DNA from: Allantophomopsis cytisporea
Taxonomy: Eukaryota; Ascomycota; Leotiomycetes; Phacidiales; Phacidiaceae
Reading direction: 5' to 3'
NCBI GenBank assembly: GCA_024752435.1
Contig: CP103036.1
Location: 434,001 to 498,000 of the forward strand
Length of the DNA stretch: 64,000 bases
Both the position numbers and the translations under genes were made by a program. The notes beneath the pieces are model-generated. The model saw only the letters and a program-made list of their open reading frames with translations, searched no databases and was not told the origin of the DNA. Positions 33,979 to 45,700 of this stretch are shown in pieces. Numbering within the stretch: position 1 is the stretch's first letter; each line of letters opens with the position of its first letter.

Positions 33979-34387
33979 GCATGCTGGTATCGATGTTGAG
34001 CTGCATTTGTATGTTTGGAGTTGAGTGAATTTGTTTGTAGGCTACTTTTGTCTTGAAAATGTTTTCGGGCGAGAGCTAGGGAACGGGTCAGAATGTAAGA
34101 CTAAAATCATACTGAAATTTCATTTTATGGGGTTCTCTTTCGTGGTTGCCATCAATATTCCTAGATATTAAACGTGGAACCTGCTTTATTTTATTTCATT
34201 AAAAGACTTAAGGCCGATTTGATCCGTTTACACCGCCGGCATAAATGGGGCCAATTACCATTATATTTCGAATTGCCAAATAGCGCACGATGTGATTCTA
34301 AACCCCTGATATCGCATAAATTCTGGTATCTCTGTCCTGCAACAAACGCCATCGAAGATATCAAACTACTCCAACGCCCACACGCAC
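33979..34387. other. intergenic, convergent
   Basis: 409 bp of 3' flanking sequence for ung1 and the cyclodeaminase-like gene. Nothing else is visible. Confidence 0.5.
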
Positions 34388-35808
34388 TCAGAACCCTTCA
34401 ATTGTAGTGCCAATACCGCGCATACGAGCAATTTCGACAATATCACCACCTACAACGAGATCCATCAAGCCCATACCCACAGACTTATACACAACATTCC
34501 CAGTACTCATCCACTTACAGAACCCATCCTCCTTGTCCTTCTTGTGTTTCTTATCCTTCACTTCGCCAGAACCGTGGAAGAAGGATTTCAACGACAGCTT
34601 GCTGCCACTCGATACTGAGCTGTCTGGCGTATCAATGGATCCAATACTGTTCTCATGTTCTGGATCAATGCTCAACGTTGACATAGCGCTCAAAGTGCTG
34701 CTAACGTTATCTGAAGAGTCACTAGCCAGCGACGGAGTACGGTGGTGGCCGCTCCCCTCCAACATGACCAGCTCTCCGATTTCAACCAATTGGTCTGGCC
34801 TCAAATCTGCCTGTATGATCTCACCGGCTTCCTTGATACATGCGTGTAAGGCATCAACGACTACACATCCACCTTCTTGTGCATGTCGGTGGTGGTGATG
34901 ACCATGATGTGGTTTAACAGCCTGTTTAAGAATTGCAGGGTCAAGCTCAATCATATGTGGCTTGTAACTTCCAATTGCTACGATTAGCCTTCCTTTTTTC
35001 CGGCCTTCAGTCGCTGTTAGGAAAGTATGATCGAACAATGGCTCCGTCGACGGCGTGGTGCAGAATATGGCGTCCGAGCTGCGGATGTGGTCCTTAATCA
35101 ACCGATCGTATTCTCCGTAGGCTGGCGACAACATCGTAAAAGTGGTCTTCTCCCATCCCTCGGCTTCGCGCGTGGCCTGCGGTACATTATTCATTGTTTT
35201 CATCAGATTAATCGCCTTTTGTGAAAACGTCCGATTGACTATAATGACTTGCTTGATGCTCGAGCCGCGGAGAGTGAGGGCCAGTCTCAGGTGCCAAAAT
35301 GCTTGCTTACCGGCACCAAAGACGGTGATAACTGATAATTTTGAGCGACGCGATATGAGCAGTGATGAGGAAAGGGCGGTGCGGAAAGCTGTCAACTCCT
35401 CAGCATTAAGGAAGCCAATGGGCTCGCCGTTCGGGCCCATGATTGTGAGAGCGCCGCGAGGCGTCACATCTTGAGCTATCTCTTGCTTCTCTGATGGGGA
35501 TGCGGGGGCTCCGAGTGTTACGACTAGCTAATGTCAGCATTGAGACTTTGTCACGTCGAGAACGGCCCACCTTTCATTCCAAGCCCCAGAGAGCTTGTCG
35601 AGGGCATAAACAAGCTTGTAACGCCATTAGGAGACTGTATTACTGTGCGCTGAGGTTGTCGCTTTGCAGCGCAACCATAGTCTTGTATGGAGGTCGAGTA
35701 CTCGTGAAGAGATACCCTCAAAGACTGCTGGAGCACTTCAATATCTTCGCGATTCAAGGTATCAAGTAGATCCTTGACATCGTTATCTGTGAGGACTGTA
35801 AGAGGCAT
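34388..35808 (-). CDS. ornithine cyclodeaminase / mu-crystallin family protein with His-rich and Ser-rich insertions
   Basis: NAD(P)-binding family that includes ornithine cyclodeaminase, ketimine reductases and alanine dehydrogenases. Exons 35808-35571 and 35523-34388 (47-bp intron, G|TC) give 457 aa, about 100-130 aa longer than bacterial members. N-terminal MPLTVLTDNDVKDLLD, central NLxSP-like region, dinucleotide motif VITVFGAGKQAFWHL (GAGxQA) near residue 148, and SDAIFCTTPSTEPLF. Extra segments: HHGHHHHRH near residues 285-293, and a Ser-rich plus Lys-rich stretch (SLASDSSDNVSSTLSAMSTL to KDKKHKKDKEDG) near residues 345-420. The chain then returns to the family end VYKSVGMGLMDLVVGGDIVE. 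Substrate cannot be told from sequence. Confidence 0.85.
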
Positions 35809-36630
35809 GATGAGGCGCGCAAAAAGTTGACAGATGGGAATGAGTTTGAACTCGTGTGTTTCATCAATCAATCTGATGTTAACTAGGAAATCCACCACAT
35901 CTGTCAGCAATCAAAATAAAAGCATAACGGTCTTAGACTTAACGTGTTGGGTGAAGCTTATCGATAGGAGCTTGGCTTTCGCCTAGGCAAATATGGTTGG
36001 TCGCGGTAGATCCTTCGATCAGGGTCGAGGATCAGGTGAAGACACTGACGCTTACTTTGGCGATGACAATGTTTCTGTCTTGCATACTTTTATTTGTCTC
36101 TGATGATTCTCTGGTAATATGGAGATATCATAGCATAAGTCCGAATTAATTCCTTAACAGCGGAATTTAGATGGCCTTATATCCATCCAATCCTGTTCTC
36201 CAATTGGTGGTTTCATTCGGTAAGCATAATGATATTTCGGCGAAAGCATCATTTCAGCGGCGATAAGTTGAAGCAAGTGTGTACATACTACATACATCGG
36301 GGAATGTATGTATATGGTTAATATGCCTCTGACCTGCAGATAGCTTACATCATATTTGCCTTTTTCCAAGACTCCGGATTTAATCCTGTGGTCGAAATCA
36401 CATCTTTCCGTCGGCTCTATACCAGCGACGACGAATATAAGTACCCCACATCTTCTTCCCATTCTCAAGTTCCATTTGTATCGTCCGCGTACTTCGCTCC
36501 ATGTGATATAAGTGCACTGTTCAAGTACCATTTGTGACCCGTCTTGGAAAGCCCCTCTAATCATATCCGCTTATCTTCACACTTCAATTCAAGAACAACA
36601 AAAGCTTTTTCTACAGTATTATCGGCAAAG
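35809..36630. other. intergenic between divergent cyclodeaminase-like and aldo-keto reductase genes
   Basis: 822 bp; probable shared promoter region. Open frame 36154-36564 has no family features. Confidence 0.5.
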
Positions 36631-37777
36631 ATGTCGGACAAGATAGAGTATGTCAACTTGGGAAAGTCTGGTCTCAAGATATCTCCAATCATTCTTGGAT
36701 GCATGACTTATGGGTCGCGTCCGTTCAACCCCATCTCCATAACTTCAACTCGTTGCTGATATCTCGGTCTAGCTCAATGGATGGACTGGGTTCTTGATGA
36801 GGACGCCTCGTTGCCTCTTATTAAGCATGCATATGATTCTGGAATCAATACATGGGACACCGCTGATCTCTATTCAAATGGTCGATCCGAGGAAATCGTT
36901 GGGAAAGCGCTCAAAAAATACAACATTCCTCGTCATAGGGTTGTCATTCTATCCAAGTGCTTCTGTGGAGTGGCAGACGATGGAACTCAAGGGAATATTG
37001 CGCTTACGCAGAGTAATACTGGAGAGATGACCAACAGAGTCGGCTTGAGCAGGAAGCATATCTTGGATGCTGTTGATGACAGTGTTCGACGTCTTGGTAC
37101 ATACATCGATGTTCTGCAAATTCACCGCTTAGACCGCGAAACTCCCCGCGAAGAGATTATGCGAGCCTTGAATGATGTTGTTGAGTCAGGTAAGGTGCGA
37201 TATATCGGCGCCAGCAGTATGGCGGCTTGGGAATTCCAGTCTCTCCAGCATGTTGCCGACAAGCACGACTGGCACAAGTTCATCAGCATGCAGAATTACC
37301 ACAATCTAATTTATCGTGAAGAAGGTGTGTATAGCCACATTCGAATGATTCTCAATATATGCTGATAATCGAGCAGAACGGGAAATGATTCCATATTGTC
37401 GTGACGCTGGAGTAGCTCTGATCCCATGGTCACCCTTGGCAAGAGGCATTCTTGCTCGCCCATATCATGAACATAGTGACCGAGAGACTTCCGATTTTGG
37501 AATGAGTCGCATCAGACAAACAGCGGGTGATGCCGACAAAGAGATCATTGGGCGAGTTGAGAAGCTTGCGCAGAAGTATGGTGTTTCCATGGCCACTATT
37601 GCAACTGCGTGGTCTCTACATCAGAAGAGTGTCTACCCAATCGTGGGCTTGAACAGTAAGGATAGGATTGATCAAGCAATTGAGAGTATCAAGTTTTTCA
37701 AGGAGGGGAAATTGAGTCAACAGGATCGGAAATATCTGGAGGAACCATATGTTCCGAAGGCTCTTTCTGGATTCTAG
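36631..37777 (+). CDS. aldo-keto reductase
   Basis: NADPH-dependent carbonyl reductase of the AKR superfamily. Exons 36631-36718, 36773-37324 and 37377-37777 (introns 54 and 52 bp) give 346 aa. The catalytic tetrad is visible: Asp and Tyr in NTWDTADLYSNGRSEE, Lys in VVILSKCF, His in DVLQIHRLD. The barrel continues with KVRYIGASSM, SMQNYHNL, the cofactor segment IPWSPLARGIL, and WSLHQKSVYPIVGLNS. The overall pattern (GSPQWMDWVLDED, REEIMRALNDVVESGKVRYIG) resembles fungal versiconal-type reductases, a broad subgroup, so no substrate is implied. The splice joins C|CT, restoring the usual YGSxxW motif. Confidence 0.92.
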
Positions 37778-38442
37778 AGAGTTAGGGTTAGGCACCAAAA
37801 ATATTCTTTTCTCCTTAAATTCTTTCTCCTTGTGGATCAGGTCAATCTATTATTATTTTATTACCTATAGCTGGAAAGCATTGTATGCATTGTGATTTAT
37901 TCTGTCAGGTATATCTTGCAAGTGATTTATATTTAAATTTACTTTTGGCTTAGGTTGTGGTCATCTATATGAAATCCACATAATCGCCATAGATAGTAAG
38001 CTGGTTTCTTATTATGATTTCGATTTGATTATCAATCTACTAGACTACCTATATATACCAAAATCACGTGCGTCAAAGGATTGAAACTGGCCGACGCCTT
38101 CCCTTGTAGGCGGTGTGGGTACCTGACATTGGCTTATCGTTGTGGGGAAACGCGCGGGGACGATAAGGATTACACTGCTTCCATTGGAAAGACAACCACT
38201 AGTTGTAGATAGTCCATCTCAACAGACCCTCTCTATCTTGCTCGAAGACTAATCCGGTTTCAGGAAGTCTACGCGCAAAGCAATCGAGAGTAGGCTTCAA
38301 AAGTCAACACCAATGCTTCTTGGCTCTCAATTCTTCTTTTCTGGCATTCTCACGTAGTTCCGATAGCATCATATAATAACGGCATCTTGTCTCCATCACT
38401 GTCTGGATCTAGGTAGAATCCGACCATCATCTCTATTGGCAG
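37778..38442. other. intergenic: AKR 3' end and P450 promoter
   Basis: 665 bp, AT-rich in the first half, with one CACGTG at about 38066-38071 roughly 375 bp before the P450 start. No gene. Confidence 0.45.
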
Positions 38443-40125
38443 ATGGCTATAGCAAAAATGATCGAACTTTCACCAATTTCTGTGCTGGCTTTCACTGGTC
38501 TTGCCCTGCTCTCGATATACAAGCTTATTGTCGAACCATTGTTCCTCTCACCTCTTTCAAAGATCCCAAACGCACATTGGTCGGCTCCTCTATCGAACTT
38601 CTGGATATACTGGATCCGATACACAGAATGTGAAAATGTCACCGTCCATGCGGCCCATATGAAACATGGCGAAGTTGTTCGTCTTGCACCCAATGAACTC
38701 AGCACAAGTTCCATTGATGGAGGAGTGCGCACGATCTATACTGGTGGGTTCGAGAAGACTGAATGGTATTCGGTTTTTGAGAACTATGGGTTAGTCCAGG
38801 CAATACCAAACGGTTAGCACTTTGCTGATATGTTAAGTGCAACTAACATGTTTTCTTCGTGGTTCAGCAAGCCACACTCGATGCGGAAACGTATGATTTC
38901 TCATGTATACTCGAAATCATATATTCAAAATTCCAAAGCAGTAGAGAGTCAAGCCAAGAGCATTGTGTATTCACGACTTCTACCGGTACTCTCATGCTTC
39001 GAATCTGCTGGTACCACGGTAGATGTCATGGATTTTTATGAAGGTGCTATGATGGATTTCACCACAGCATTTCAGTTTGGCCTCAGACACAGTTCCAATT
39101 TCATCCAAGAAGACATTGAGCGCCATCGATGGCTAAAGACATACCAAACTCGTTCAAAAGCAGGATTCTTCCCTCAAGAACTACCGGGCGTCATGAATCT
39201 CTGTCACCGACTCGGATATCGTATTAGACCCGCCTTATTCGACTCTATGTGCAAGGAGCTTGAGAGCTGGTGCGCCGTCAAGTGCGCAGCAGCGACGAAA
39301 GCCATTTTATCCGGGGAGCAGATCGAAAAGGTCGAGGACGAACCAGAGGTCGTACGAGCTCTATACACCGGGATACAAAAGGAGAGCAAAACTAAAGGTC
39401 AAGACTCCGTACTCGCCTCTACAGTCCTGGCAAACCCCGAGCTATCCTTGGCATCCGAAATGTTCGACCACCTTGCCGCCGGCCACGAAACAAGTGGAAT
39501 TACCCTTACTTTCATGACCCACTACCTCAGTCTCGATCCCTCCTTACAGGCATCCCTCCGCGCCGAGCTCTTGACCTTAGATCACCCAATGACCTGGCCA
39601 CCGTCCTCAGAGTCTATCGCCAGTACCAGCCAGGTCGACAAACTTCCCCTCTTACATGCCATAATAATGGAGACACTCCGCCTCAATTGTCCCATTCCAG
39701 GTGGCCAGCCACGCATCACGCCTCCAAACACGACTCTAGGCTCCTTTGGGGGCATTCCGGCAGGCACAAGGGTCTCTGCCCAAGCATATACGTTGCATCG
39801 CAACGAGGAAGCCTTCCCCAACGCAGAGAAGTTTGTGCCCGACCGCTGGTTCGATAAAGAGAACAAGCTGAAGGATCGATATTTTTGGGCTTTCTCTAGT
39901 GGCGGGCGCATGTGTGTTGGGAACAACCTCGCTATGCATCGTAAGTGCTCTCATTCAAAAGGTTATACGGAAGGCTGATGGTGTCTAGAAATGAAAATGA
40001 CGGCTGCGGCTGTTTATACGAACTTTACTACGCATATTGTTGATGATCAGGGAATTGAGCAGTTGGATGGGTATACGGTTGGCCCAAGAGCTAATCAACT
40101 GCTCATCAGATTTGAGAAGATCTGA
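38443..40125 (+). CDS. cytochrome P450 monooxygenase
   Basis: Microsomal haem-thiolate monooxygenase. Exons 38443-38789, 38838-39940 and 39989-40125 (48-bp introns) give 528 aa. N-terminal anchor SVLAFTGLALLSIYKLIV; I-helix oxygen-binding AGHETSG; K-helix ETLRL (ExxR); PDRWFD; and haem loop FSSGGRMCVGNNLAMH with Cys ligand near residue 474. A family-typical N-terminal half reads GEVVRLAPNELS and NMFSSWFSKPHSMRKRM. The first intron ends in AAG (GTTAAG), restoring YGATNMFS. The CYP family cannot be assigned by eye. It is downstream of the AKR on the same strand, without an obvious biosynthetic backbone gene nearby. Confidence 0.95.
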
Positions 40126-40345
40126 AATGATGTAAGCGTTATACTTCGAGTGTGACTCCTAAGTTGTAATGTACTGGATCTTATATATGCAGTGATGGTA
40201 AAATGAGAAAATCATATCTAAAGCTCTTTTTATTTTGTCTAACTCACACAGTACTGACTGGTATAACTCCATTAAACACCATCAAAAGCCCTCCTGTTCT
40301 TTTTTTTCCAAATCACCCAACAATCTCTACAATATCGACATCACT

Positions 40346-41779
40346 CTAGTCTTCAAACTTGATACCATGCTTAGTGTTGACATCGATTAAACCACCTCTG
40401 TAGCTACCTCTCTTGCCCTTGTTCTTTTCCTTGGTAAACCCCTTGCCTTTGGTAACAATCAGCTTCTCGTGGGCTTGTCTAGCATAGTCATATCCATGGA
40501 AAGCGTTGGTAGAGAACTTAGGATCAACGTATGTATCTTTCGGAATTCTCGAGAATGGGACATTCGACTTCTTGCCCTTCAAGACTGGCTCGGGGGGAAG
40601 TGGAGGGTCAATCTCCTTGGTGACGGTAACGCTGGTTGTAGTGATGACCTTCTTTGGCTCGGAAGCGTCCTCAAGGGTAGCGGTGGAGTCAGATGCCTCA
40701 CTGGTGCTGCTCTTGCTCTTCTTGCTCTTCTTTGGAGCCTCGGATGCCGAAGAGGAGTCACTGTCAGAATCGGAGGATGAATCACTGTCGGACTCTGGGA
40801 GGGGCGTCTTTTTGGCAAGGGATTGAGTGGATGAGTCGGATGAATCCGAGTCGGAAGATGAGTCGGAGTCCGAGCTAGAATCGGAGCTGGAATCATCGGA
40901 TGAGGAATCGGAAGATGATCCAGACGAGGTTGATGCGTCGGATGCGCTGGAAGACGCGGATGAATCGCTATCACTATCGCTGCTGCTCTCACTGTCACTC
41001 TCCGAGGAAGAGGAAGAGGAAGAGGAATCCTTAGTCTTCTTGGACTTTGGCTTCTCGTCCTCAGATGATGAGTCAGAAGATGAATCGGAGGAAGAGTCGG
41101 AAGATGAAGAATCAGAAGAAGATTCGCTGCTGGATGAAGAGGCCTTGCGCTTTAAGCTCTTGGTCTTTGGCTTTGGAGACGCAGCCTTGGCAACCTCTTT
41201 CTCGTCGTCGGCATCGCTGTCAGAGCTGGTATCGGAAGAGGAAGATGACGTAGAAGCGGCCTTCTTCGCAGATGGCTTTGGTGCAGTTGGTGCATCTCCC
41301 ATTTCGACATCGCTGTCCTCATCACTGCTGCTACTGCTGCTGCTCTCAACGACCGGCTCTGGCTTAGCCTTCTCCTTCTTCTCCTTCTTCTTTTCCTTCT
41401 CTACGACCTTCTTGTCCTCCTTTGGCGCAGCATCTTCGAACTTTCCGTTGCGACCTACACTCCACTCTTCGTAGATCTTCGTGAGTGCCTCGGCAGCACT
41501 GCTCAGTTTGCCTCCAGTCTCATCTTTCCATCCTGGGTGTGCGCTTCGGTTTGCTCTCTCAGCATTGAAAGACTTGCTGGCATCCTCGAAGCCATATTCA
41601 GTGAGGAATGCACCGACCATGTTGAGCAATTGGGCTGGTGGAGCTGCTGGTGGTGGAGCTTGGGATTTGGCAGCTGGGGCGTTGGTCTTATTGCCAGGGA
41701 AGAGCCATTCTGGCTTGGTACCATTACCGCCCATGACCTTGCGCTTCTTGATCGGTTGGAGATTTGGGTTGCCGGACAT
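40346..41779 (-). CDS. SRP40/Nopp140-like nucleolar serine-rich protein
   Basis: One frame, 477 aa from the ATG at 41779 (the longer frame upstream starts only with GTG). N-terminal region holds a LisH-like segment (LNMVGAFLTEYGFEDASKSFNAE). The middle ~250 residues are runs of Ser broken by Asp/Glu with KKxK blocks, the CK2-phosphorylated pattern of Nopp140/Srp40. The C-terminus NVPFSRIPKDTYVDPKFSTNAF..GYDYARQAHEKLIVTKGKGFTKEKNKGKRGSYRGG is the SRP40 C-terminal domain. Family members chaperone box C/D and H/ACA snoRNPs in the nucleolus. The repetitive codons create a long antisense frame (40827-41474) that is not a gene. Confidence 0.92.
   Translation of the reverse strand: MSGNPNLQPIKKRKVMGGNGTKPEWLFPGNKTNAPAAKSQAPPPAAPPAQLLNMVGAFLTEYGFEDASKSFNAERANRSAHPGWKDETGGKLSSAAEALTKIYEEWSVGRNGKFEDAAPKEDKKVVEKEKKKEKKEKAKPEPVVESSSSSSSDEDSDVEMGDAPTAPKPSAKKAASTSSSSSDTSSDSDADDEKEVAKAASPKPKTKSLKRKASSSSSESSSDSSSSDSSSDSSSDSSSEDEKPKSKKTKDSSSSSSSSESDSESSSDSDSDSSASSSASDASTSSGSSSDSSSDDSSSDSSSDSDSSSDSDSSDSSTQSLAKKTPLPESDSDSSSDSDSDSSSASEAPKKSKKSKSSTSEASDSTATLEDASEPKKVITTTSVTVTKEIDPPLPPEPVLKGKKSNVPFSRIPKDTYVDPKFSTNAFHGYDYARQAHEKLIVTKGKGFTKEKNKGKRGSYRGGLIDVNTKHGIKFED
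40840..41350. repeat. imperfect Ser/Asp/Glu codon repeats inside the SRP40-like gene
   Basis: Degenerate TCN/GAN codon runs encode Ser-Asp-Ser-Ser blocks. The tract is likely to vary in length between strains. Confidence 0.7.
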
Positions 41780-42742
41780 GTTGAGTGTTGTGTTGTCGAT
41801 GCGTCGACGCAAGTATATGTATGAGATGAGAAACGCAAGCGTGGACTGCACGATAAATTTTGGATACTGATTGTGAGTCTGGAGAAAAATGTTTAGTGCC
41901 GGGAGCTAAACCAATCTCGCATTAGCATCGGCCGACACTCAGCAGTATTCCCGACCCTTACCCAAGAAGTGCGGCAAGCTCAGGTATCAATGGCCCAGGT
42001 CAGGCAAGACGCTTGAATTGGATGCGTATTACCCCATACTCTTGCCTTGATACTCAAGAACGTACATTATGTATAATTGGAAAGGAATCAATTGATACTC
42101 TTCCTTATTATCCAATACATTCATTAGAGCAAATCCGATAGAAACGTATCACTGGTTTTTAATTGCCCCACAACTTTACATGGAATCGCAGATTCTCAAT
42201 ACTCATGGCCAATGCTTGGACTGTGTCATGGTGCACATAGATAGATAACCTTTACTTTGAGGTCGAGAGAGCACTTTGTGTTCAATGAACAACAAACCTG
42301 GATGGAAAAAAAATATAAGGACACACTGCGAATCATTGCATGAGTCTTGAAGATCTCATCTGATCATTGAGGTTATAATCTTTCTCTGTATATGTTGGAC
42401 TGTGATTTCGTGAGATCCTGCCTATTTGTCCACATGGTCCATGTGGGCTACTGTACGACTGGCATAGCAGTTGAGAGTTGTCTGTCTGAAGGAGTCGAGG
42501 AGTTGATGTCAGAAGCTCATGCATATCGGCTCTTCAACCCAAGCATTCTGCAACTCTCCATACGATTTTAACAGCACCATGATGCGCCGCTAGAGCTGCG
42601 TTACGTGTACTGTGCTGCATATAATATTATTTGTTTGAGTTTGCGCGCAATCCTCCTTGACTGTTTGCGATCGCCCGCATGTCACGACAACCATAGCTAC
42701 ACGGAATTTTGGACTTGTTAGGTGGACGGCAGTCGACTAGAA
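41780..42742. other. intergenic between divergent SRP40-like and sec3 genes
   Basis: 963 bp, shared promoter region. I see no RNA gene or repeat. Confidence 0.5.
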
Positions 42743-45700
42743 ATGGATGCAAGAGGGAATTCTGGAGAGTCCAGGAATGGAAATGGGTTGAGCAGAGCAG
42801 AGCGATTCGAGGACGAGAAGCGGCGTATTATTGAGAGCTGCTTTGGCAAGAAAGATGCGGATGGCTCCTGTATTTCACCCTGTCCCTATTTGTCCTTGAT
42901 ATATCATTGTGGAACTGTCGCATGTGCCTTGAGATTTTAGCTAATGCGTCTATACAGTGCTCGAGTCTTACATTACCCATATACGTATCATCGAAGATGC
43001 CCAATATCCATCCTCTCCACCTCCCCCAAATTCGAACCCAGATGGCAAGAAGCCCCGTCTCATCATAGTGGCTGTTCGAAAATCTGGACGTGTGCGTATG
43101 CATAAAGCGAGAGAAAATGTAAATGGCACATTTTCCATTGGAAAGACATGGATGTTAGATGATCTCTCAGCTGTACAGTCTTACACAGGCACTTCACCGA
43201 AGAATGCGGAGGAGGCTCAGGCACAGCAATGGGCAGGCGGAAGCGGATTCATTGTTACAATCGGAAAACCATACTACTGGCAAGCAAACACACCCAAAGA
43301 GAAACAGTTCTTTATTGCCAGTCTAGTGAAAATCTACACAAAGTACACGGGAGGTAAATCACCAGAGCTTTATGGGTTTGATGCTCGGGAGCAGGAGCAG
43401 ATGTTAGGACTACCTCAGTCGCAGTCAAGACCATCAACAGCGACTCCAGTGTCTTCACCTCCCCCAGTGCAGCAACCTCCTCTTCCACCACAGGCATCCC
43501 AACAATATGGACGAAGTCAAAGTGGCAATAGGAGTCGTGCACCTTCGCAGGAGCCTAGGCTCCGCAAAATACCAAGTAGGGAGCAGATGCAGAGACCACC
43601 CGGTGCACCAAGTCTACCGCCAACAGGTCCATTGCCACCTCCGCTTGCTTCTAAAAGTTCTCGGCCACAAGTACGCCCACGTCGTGATGAATCACCTGGT
43701 AGTAATATGGAAACAACAAATGCTGCGCCACAGCAAAGCCAACCGAATCTAAGAAAGGTAGCAAGCCAGAACCAAACACAGGATTCCTTCAACCGAGGGA
43801 ACAGTCAGGACGACTACGGTCCGCCTCCAAGATCAAGAAGTGGCCTCAGTGGTAGTAATATGAACGATCGACGGCGTCAAGACGGCAGCACCACGCCAAC
43901 ATCTCTCCACGCAGCGACACCCGAACCTGGTACGTCTGCTGGCCAAGAAGATGCACCACCAGTGCCTGCACCTTTGACATTGCCTCCACCAGATCGTCGC
44001 AGGCCGCCCATCCCAACCCTTAGTCCTGTTCGAAAGATGACCATGGACGAGAATACCGTTGCTCCTTTGAGTCCAGGACTTAGACGAGACGAAATGAGAC
44101 CCCCGACAAGAAGCAGCGATAGACCCCCTACACGAGGTAGTGAACGGCCGTCAACGAGAGGTAATGATAGACCATCAACACAAAGCAGCGAGCAGCTCTT
44201 CCAGCCCAGCAATAACTTTTCCAATTTTAATAATTCCAGCATTGATCACATAGTAGCGTCTCCATCTGAACCTAGAAGGCCTTCAGTCGTGGTACCCAAC
44301 ATTGAGCCGTCTGCTCAATTTACAGATTCGCCAACAGACACCTCCCGTGGTCCTATTCCAGATCTCTCGCCGCTGGTGACCACTGCGCCTGCAGTAACCT
44401 CTGTAGCAACGCCAGTGACGTCCCCAACTGTTACATCTCCTAGTACAACACTTTCTCCATCACAATCGATCACATCGCCAAAATCACCCGACGAACAAGA
44501 ACGTCCAGGACTGGGACCAATGATCAAGAAGAAGACAAGTAAGAGTGCGTTAGCAGGCAAGCTTTTCATGGCAGCAAATGCTGCTAGTGCGTTCAAACCA
44601 CGGGCTGGCGGTGCAGCTGAACGACTGAGAGCACTTGCAGCAGCGGCGAAGGAATCGGGGAAAGATTCAGGACCAGATGGAATTACGGGCGTTGTTCCTG
44701 CGCCATCTCTTCTGCGTGGAATGAGCAGTGATAGTGCAAAAGTTGCTCCGCTAGAGGTTCCGAAGAAGGACGAAATCAAGGCAGAAGAGGTCAAGAAAGA
44801 AGCACCGCCTCCTTCTCCGCGAACAGAGCTCCCTGAGGTCAAGATCACCGTCCCAGAGGTGGATCGACCGAAAAGCTCTATATCCGAAAAGTCAGTGAAT
44901 GCACTTGCGGTCACCCCAGAAAAATCGAAACCGCGCGAAGCTAAGCGTCCCAAACCAACCTCAGAGATGACAAGGAAACATCTTATTACTCTTGGGGTTG
45001 ACCCGGGTTTCTTGGACGGTAGAGGAACCGAGTTTGCCTCAATACTTGATGACTTTGGCTGGAACAATGAAGGCGTTCACTCAAAGTCGATCGACCAATT
45101 GAAAGAGGACATTGACAGGGAACTGAATAAGGCGCAAGCAGGCAGCTGGCTGAACAGATTAGAAGAAGAGGATGACCGCGTCGAGGCTATCAAACTCGGT
45201 ATAGACCACGCTATCTCCGAGTGTGAAGAGCTTGATGGATTACTCACTCTATATAGCGTTGAATTAGGGGTAAGAATGATCTTCCAAGCGATATATACTT
45301 GAGACTGACAACCATAGACTCTCAACGAGGATATTGCATATATCGAGGCGCAATCACAAGGTCTCCAAGTACAAACTGCTAACCAGAAACTGTTGCAAGC
45401 CGAGCTGGAATCCCTTCTACAAACGATCTCGATATCATCTACTCAGCTGCAAAGTCTTCGAGAAGCCTCACTTGAGTCTCCTCGTGGCTTGGAACAGATA
45501 GAAGCCTCTTTAATGATGCTCTTTAAGGCCATGGTAACTATTGATCCCAACTTGGGTGATTCTGGACCACGCAGAAGCGAGGACGGCAACAGCATTCGCT
45601 CAGGTAGAGGCCCTGGTATTGCCAACAGTGAAATTGGAAACATGCGGGTTCTTCAGGAGAAGAAAGATGTCTACAGATCTGAGAGTGTGCTGTTTCTGCG

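Noticed and set aside
34388..40125. Secondary-metabolite gene cluster
   Set aside because: Only three tailoring-type enzymes; no backbone synthase, transporter or Zn-cluster regulator, and the neighbours are housekeeping genes.
40827..41474. 215-codon acidic frame antisense to the SRP40-like gene
   Set aside because: It is the mirror image of Ser/Asp/Glu codon repeats; the sense frame has conserved N- and C-terminal domains.
44315..45067. 250-codon frame antisense to sec3
   Set aside because: It mirrors the Pro/Ser-rich linker of Sec3 and has no domain of its own.
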